Of a DNA stretch of 8,273 nucleotides, positions 6,980-8,273 are shown piece after piece. The translations under genes were made by a program, and so were the position numbers. The stretch covers positions 1-8,273 of the forward strand of contig JAFOXE010000142.1 of assembly GCA_017425765.1 (NCBI GenBank). Reading direction: 5' to 3'. How positions within the stretch are numbered: position 1 is the stretch's first letter; each line of letters begins with the position of its first letter. The stretch comes from Paraprevotella sp. (GTDB lineage Bacteria > Bacteroidota > Bacteroidia > Bacteroidales > Bacteroidaceae). The notes beneath the pieces are model-generated. The model was not told the origin of the DNA and ran no database searches. It saw only the letters and a program-made list of their open reading frames with translations.

Positions 6980-7267
6980 ATGAACATGAAAACGTGTTTA
7001 CGATTTTTATTCGCGTTGATGTTTGTGGCCTTAGGCCTTAATGCTTCGGCACAAACATGGGTGGGCTCAGAAGCAGCCGCCGGCGATTATTATCTTTTGA
7101 ACGTGGGAACACAAGAGTTCCTGTGTGGTGGAAACAGCTGGGGAACCAAGGCTTCTTCGGGCATGAAAGGTATCTATGTAACCTTGGCCAGCAAAGGAAG
7201 CAACAAGTACACCATTTCTACAAACAAAGTTTTTGGCGGAAAGTTTTGTTATACTTTCACTAAATGA
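6980..7267 (+). CDS. Short secreted protein, apparently the truncated N-terminus of a larger surface protein
   Basis: The first 24 residues are a clear signal peptide (MNMKT, a hydrophobic stretch, cleavage after ASA before Gln25). The mature part opens with QTWVGSEAAAGDYYLLNVGT and goes on through FLCGGNSWGTKAS to YTIST. That pattern (an aromatic YYLLNVGT strand, then GGNSWGT, then a basic or hydrophobic strand) resembles a domain I associate with long secreted Prevotella proteins, in which it continues well beyond this point. Here the frame runs only 13 more residues of unrelated character (from about residue 83) and stops. I therefore read it as a remnant cut at the composition break near 7222. 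ATG 6986 is an equally good start, giving MKTCLRF. There is no Shine-Dalgarno; a -7 promoter lies about 145 bases upstream. Function is unknown. It could alternatively be a genuine small exported protein. Confidence 0.6.
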   Translation: MNMKTCLRFLFALMFVALGLNASAQTWVGSEAAAGDYYLLNVGTQEFLCGGNSWGTKASSGMKGIYVTLASKGSNKYTISTNKVFGGKFCYTFTK

Positions 7268-7283
7268 GAAAAAGAGAAAGCAT
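7222..7283. other. Probable junction between Bacteroidetes-like and Firmicutes-like DNA
   Basis: To the left, genes use CGT/CGC for Arg, have no Shine-Dalgarno and use TAnnTTTG promoters. To the right, AGA, ATA and GGA codons are common, a GGAGGT ribosome site is present, and TATACT (7250-7255) resembles a sigma-70 -10 box. The domain of the secreted protein ends abruptly within this interval. No inverted or target-site repeats, tRNA end or transposase is visible at the joint, so either illegitimate recombination or an assembly chimera fits. Confidence 0.5.
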
Positions 7284-7289
7284 GGAGGT
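7284..7289 (+). promoter_or_regulatory. Canonical Shine-Dalgarno (GGAGGT) for the GH78 gene
   Basis: GGAGGT ends 9 bases before ATG 7299 and fixes that start. None of the other gene starts in the window has such a site, and Bacteroidetes mRNAs usually lack one, so it also marks foreign origin. Confidence 0.8.
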
Positions 7290-7298
7290 ATCATAGAA

Positions 7299-8273
7299 AT
7301 GTGTAATAATGAAAATTTAAACAAAGTGCCTTATGGAATAAGAAAAGAAGAAATTTATAAAAATACAGAGCAAGATAAGAGGGTTCGCCGCTTTATGGCA
7401 CCCACAAGAGTAGTGTGGAAGTCTGATTCCGACAAAGCGACCGTTACAGGAGAAGAAGCTTTATTTGAACCTCGCGTAAAGCAGATTCATTTTAATCCCG
7501 GACAGACGTGTATGCTCACAAGCAAGGGCGAAAGCGCCGGCATACTTTTAGACTTCGGAGTAGAATTTCACGGATATGTGAAGCTTTATATACATTCTGT
7601 AAATCCCAACAGAGTGAAGCTGAGAGTGCGTTTCGGAGAGTCCGTTTCAGAAGCGATGTCCGAAGTTGGCGGTGCCAAGAATGCCACAAACGACCACATT
7701 AACAGAGACCAGATAATAGATGTAGGCTTCCTCAGTATGCCGGAAATAGGCCCCAGCGGTTTCAGATTCGTGCGTATTGATTTGCTCGATAAGGACGCTT
7801 CGATAGGACTTCAATCTGTGCAGGGAATATTTACATACAGAGAGCTTGAATATAAAGGCTCCTTTGAATGTAATGACGAGCTTTTAAATACAATTTGGAA
7901 TACGGCTGCATATACTGTACACCTTAATATGCAAGAATACGTATGGGACGGTATAAAAAGAGACCGCCTTGTTTGGATTGGAGATATTCATCCGGAGACC
8001 TCAACGATTCAGGCTGTTTTCGGATATGACGAGTCAGTAGAGAAGAGTCTTGATTTAGCTCGTGATGAGTCGCCGCTGCCAACTATGATGTGCGGAATGT
8101 CATCGTATTCTCTTTGGTGGATTATGGTGCAATACGGTTGGTATATGCAAAATGGCAACAGAGAATTTTTAGAGTCGCAAAAAGCATATATTACAGAGCT
8201 TTTGAGATTTTTTGCAAGTCGTGTTAAGGAAAACGGAGAGGAAGATTTGCCGCCCACAAGATTTGTGGATTGG
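7299..8273 (+). CDS. GH78-like glycoside hydrolase (alpha-L-rhamnosidase family), N-terminal 325 residues, 3' end outside window
   Basis: The frame is open without a stop from ATG 7299 to the last base (V-D-W). Such enzymes remove alpha-L-rhamnose from plant glycans and glycosides. Residues about 55-180 look like a beta-sandwich domain (ILLDFGVEFHGYVKL, then LRVRFGESVSE, then GFRFVRIDLL), as in rhamnosidase N-terminal modules. From about 184 the (alpha/alpha)6 catalytic domain begins: GSFECNDELLNTIWNTAAYT, then D217-G-I-K-R-D-R-L-V-W-I-G-D229, the counterpart of the GH78 DCPxRDERxGWTGD active-site loop. Asp217 and Asp229 align with conserved acidic residues. The Glu that is the general acid in classic members has no obvious equivalent, so this is a divergent subfamily. 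No signal peptide is present, so the enzyme is probably cytoplasmic. AGA encodes 11 of 20 Arg and ATA encodes 9 Ile, unlike the left-hand genes. Exact substrate is uncertain. Confidence 0.87.
   Translation, partial: MCNNENLNKVPYGIRKEEIYKNTEQDKRVRRFMAPTRVVWKSDSDKATVTGEEALFEPRVKQIHFNPGQTCMLTSKGESAGILLDFGVEFHGYVKLYIHSVNPNRVKLRVRFGESVSEAMSEVGGAKNATNDHINRDQIIDVGFLSMPEIGPSGFRFVRIDLLDKDASIGLQSVQGIFTYRELEYKGSFECNDELLNTIWNTAAYTVHLNMQEYVWDGIKRDRLVWIGDIHPETSTIQAVFGYDESVEKSLDLARDESPLPTMMCGMSSYSLWWIMVQYGWYMQNGNREFLESQKAYITELLRFFASRVKENGEEDLPPTRFVDW

Noticed and set aside
7250..7255. Sigma-70 -10 box TATACT as a complete promoter for the GH78 gene
   Set aside because: No matching -35 hexamer lies 16-18 bases upstream; if it is real, the rest of the promoter may have been lost at the junction.
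7264..7296. Ten-codon frame (MRKRESMEVS) overlapping the GGAGGT site
   Set aside because: No ribosome-binding signal of its own; it is best explained as chance in the leader of the GH78 gene.
7508..7702. Open frame of 64 codons on the plus strand
   Set aside because: It is an out-of-frame shadow inside the GH78 gene, whose own frame is open to the window end with a good start site.

Overview
The window looks like a Bacteroidetes chromosome segment, most probably Prevotella-like. The first three genes have no Shine-Dalgarno sequence and AT-rich start contexts. They encode an outer-envelope style M16 protease and a PhoU-tailed PiT transporter of the type common in Bacteroidales. The two promoters I can see carry a TAnnTTTG -7 box. 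Arginine is almost always CGT/CGC in these genes. From about position 7222 onward the text changes: AGA, ATA and GGA codons become frequent, a strong GGAGGT ribosome-binding site appears, and the gene encodes a glycosidase without a signal peptide. That resembles Firmicutes DNA, so the right end is either a recent horizontal insertion or a join between two different genomes.

Layout. 1-1293 is the 3' part of a DsbD-type thiol:disulfide interchange protein (membrane domain plus C-terminal thioredoxin domain with CVNC). Ten bases later comes a 941-residue exported M16 metallopeptidase (1304-4129), probably in the same transcript. Two hairpins, the second followed by six T's, end this unit (4143-4214). 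Next is a compact control region of four 11-bp-phased units resembling a tandem Pho box (4242-4282), followed at the expected distance by a -7 box (4292-4299). It drives a 747-residue inorganic phosphate transporter with a C-terminal PhoU-like domain (4332-6575). The transporter gene is followed by two large hairpins built from the same CGAGCATG core, which recurs five times in about 105 bases. The second hairpin is a good intrinsic terminator.

A further promoter (6828-6835) and a leader of about 140 bases precede a short secreted protein (6980-7267). It looks like the first 80 or so residues of a larger surface protein, cut off in the middle of a domain. A gene open to the right edge follows (7299-8273): the first 325 residues of a GH78 (alpha-L-rhamnosidase-like) glycoside hydrolase.

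Functionally, the left part combines envelope redox and proteolysis with phosphate uptake that appears controlled by phosphate starvation. The points most worth checking are the four-unit Pho-box-like array, the inverted CGAGCATG repeat cluster, and the abrupt composition and translation-signal break near 7222-7283. I see no CRISPR array, tRNA, rRNA, transposase or defence system.
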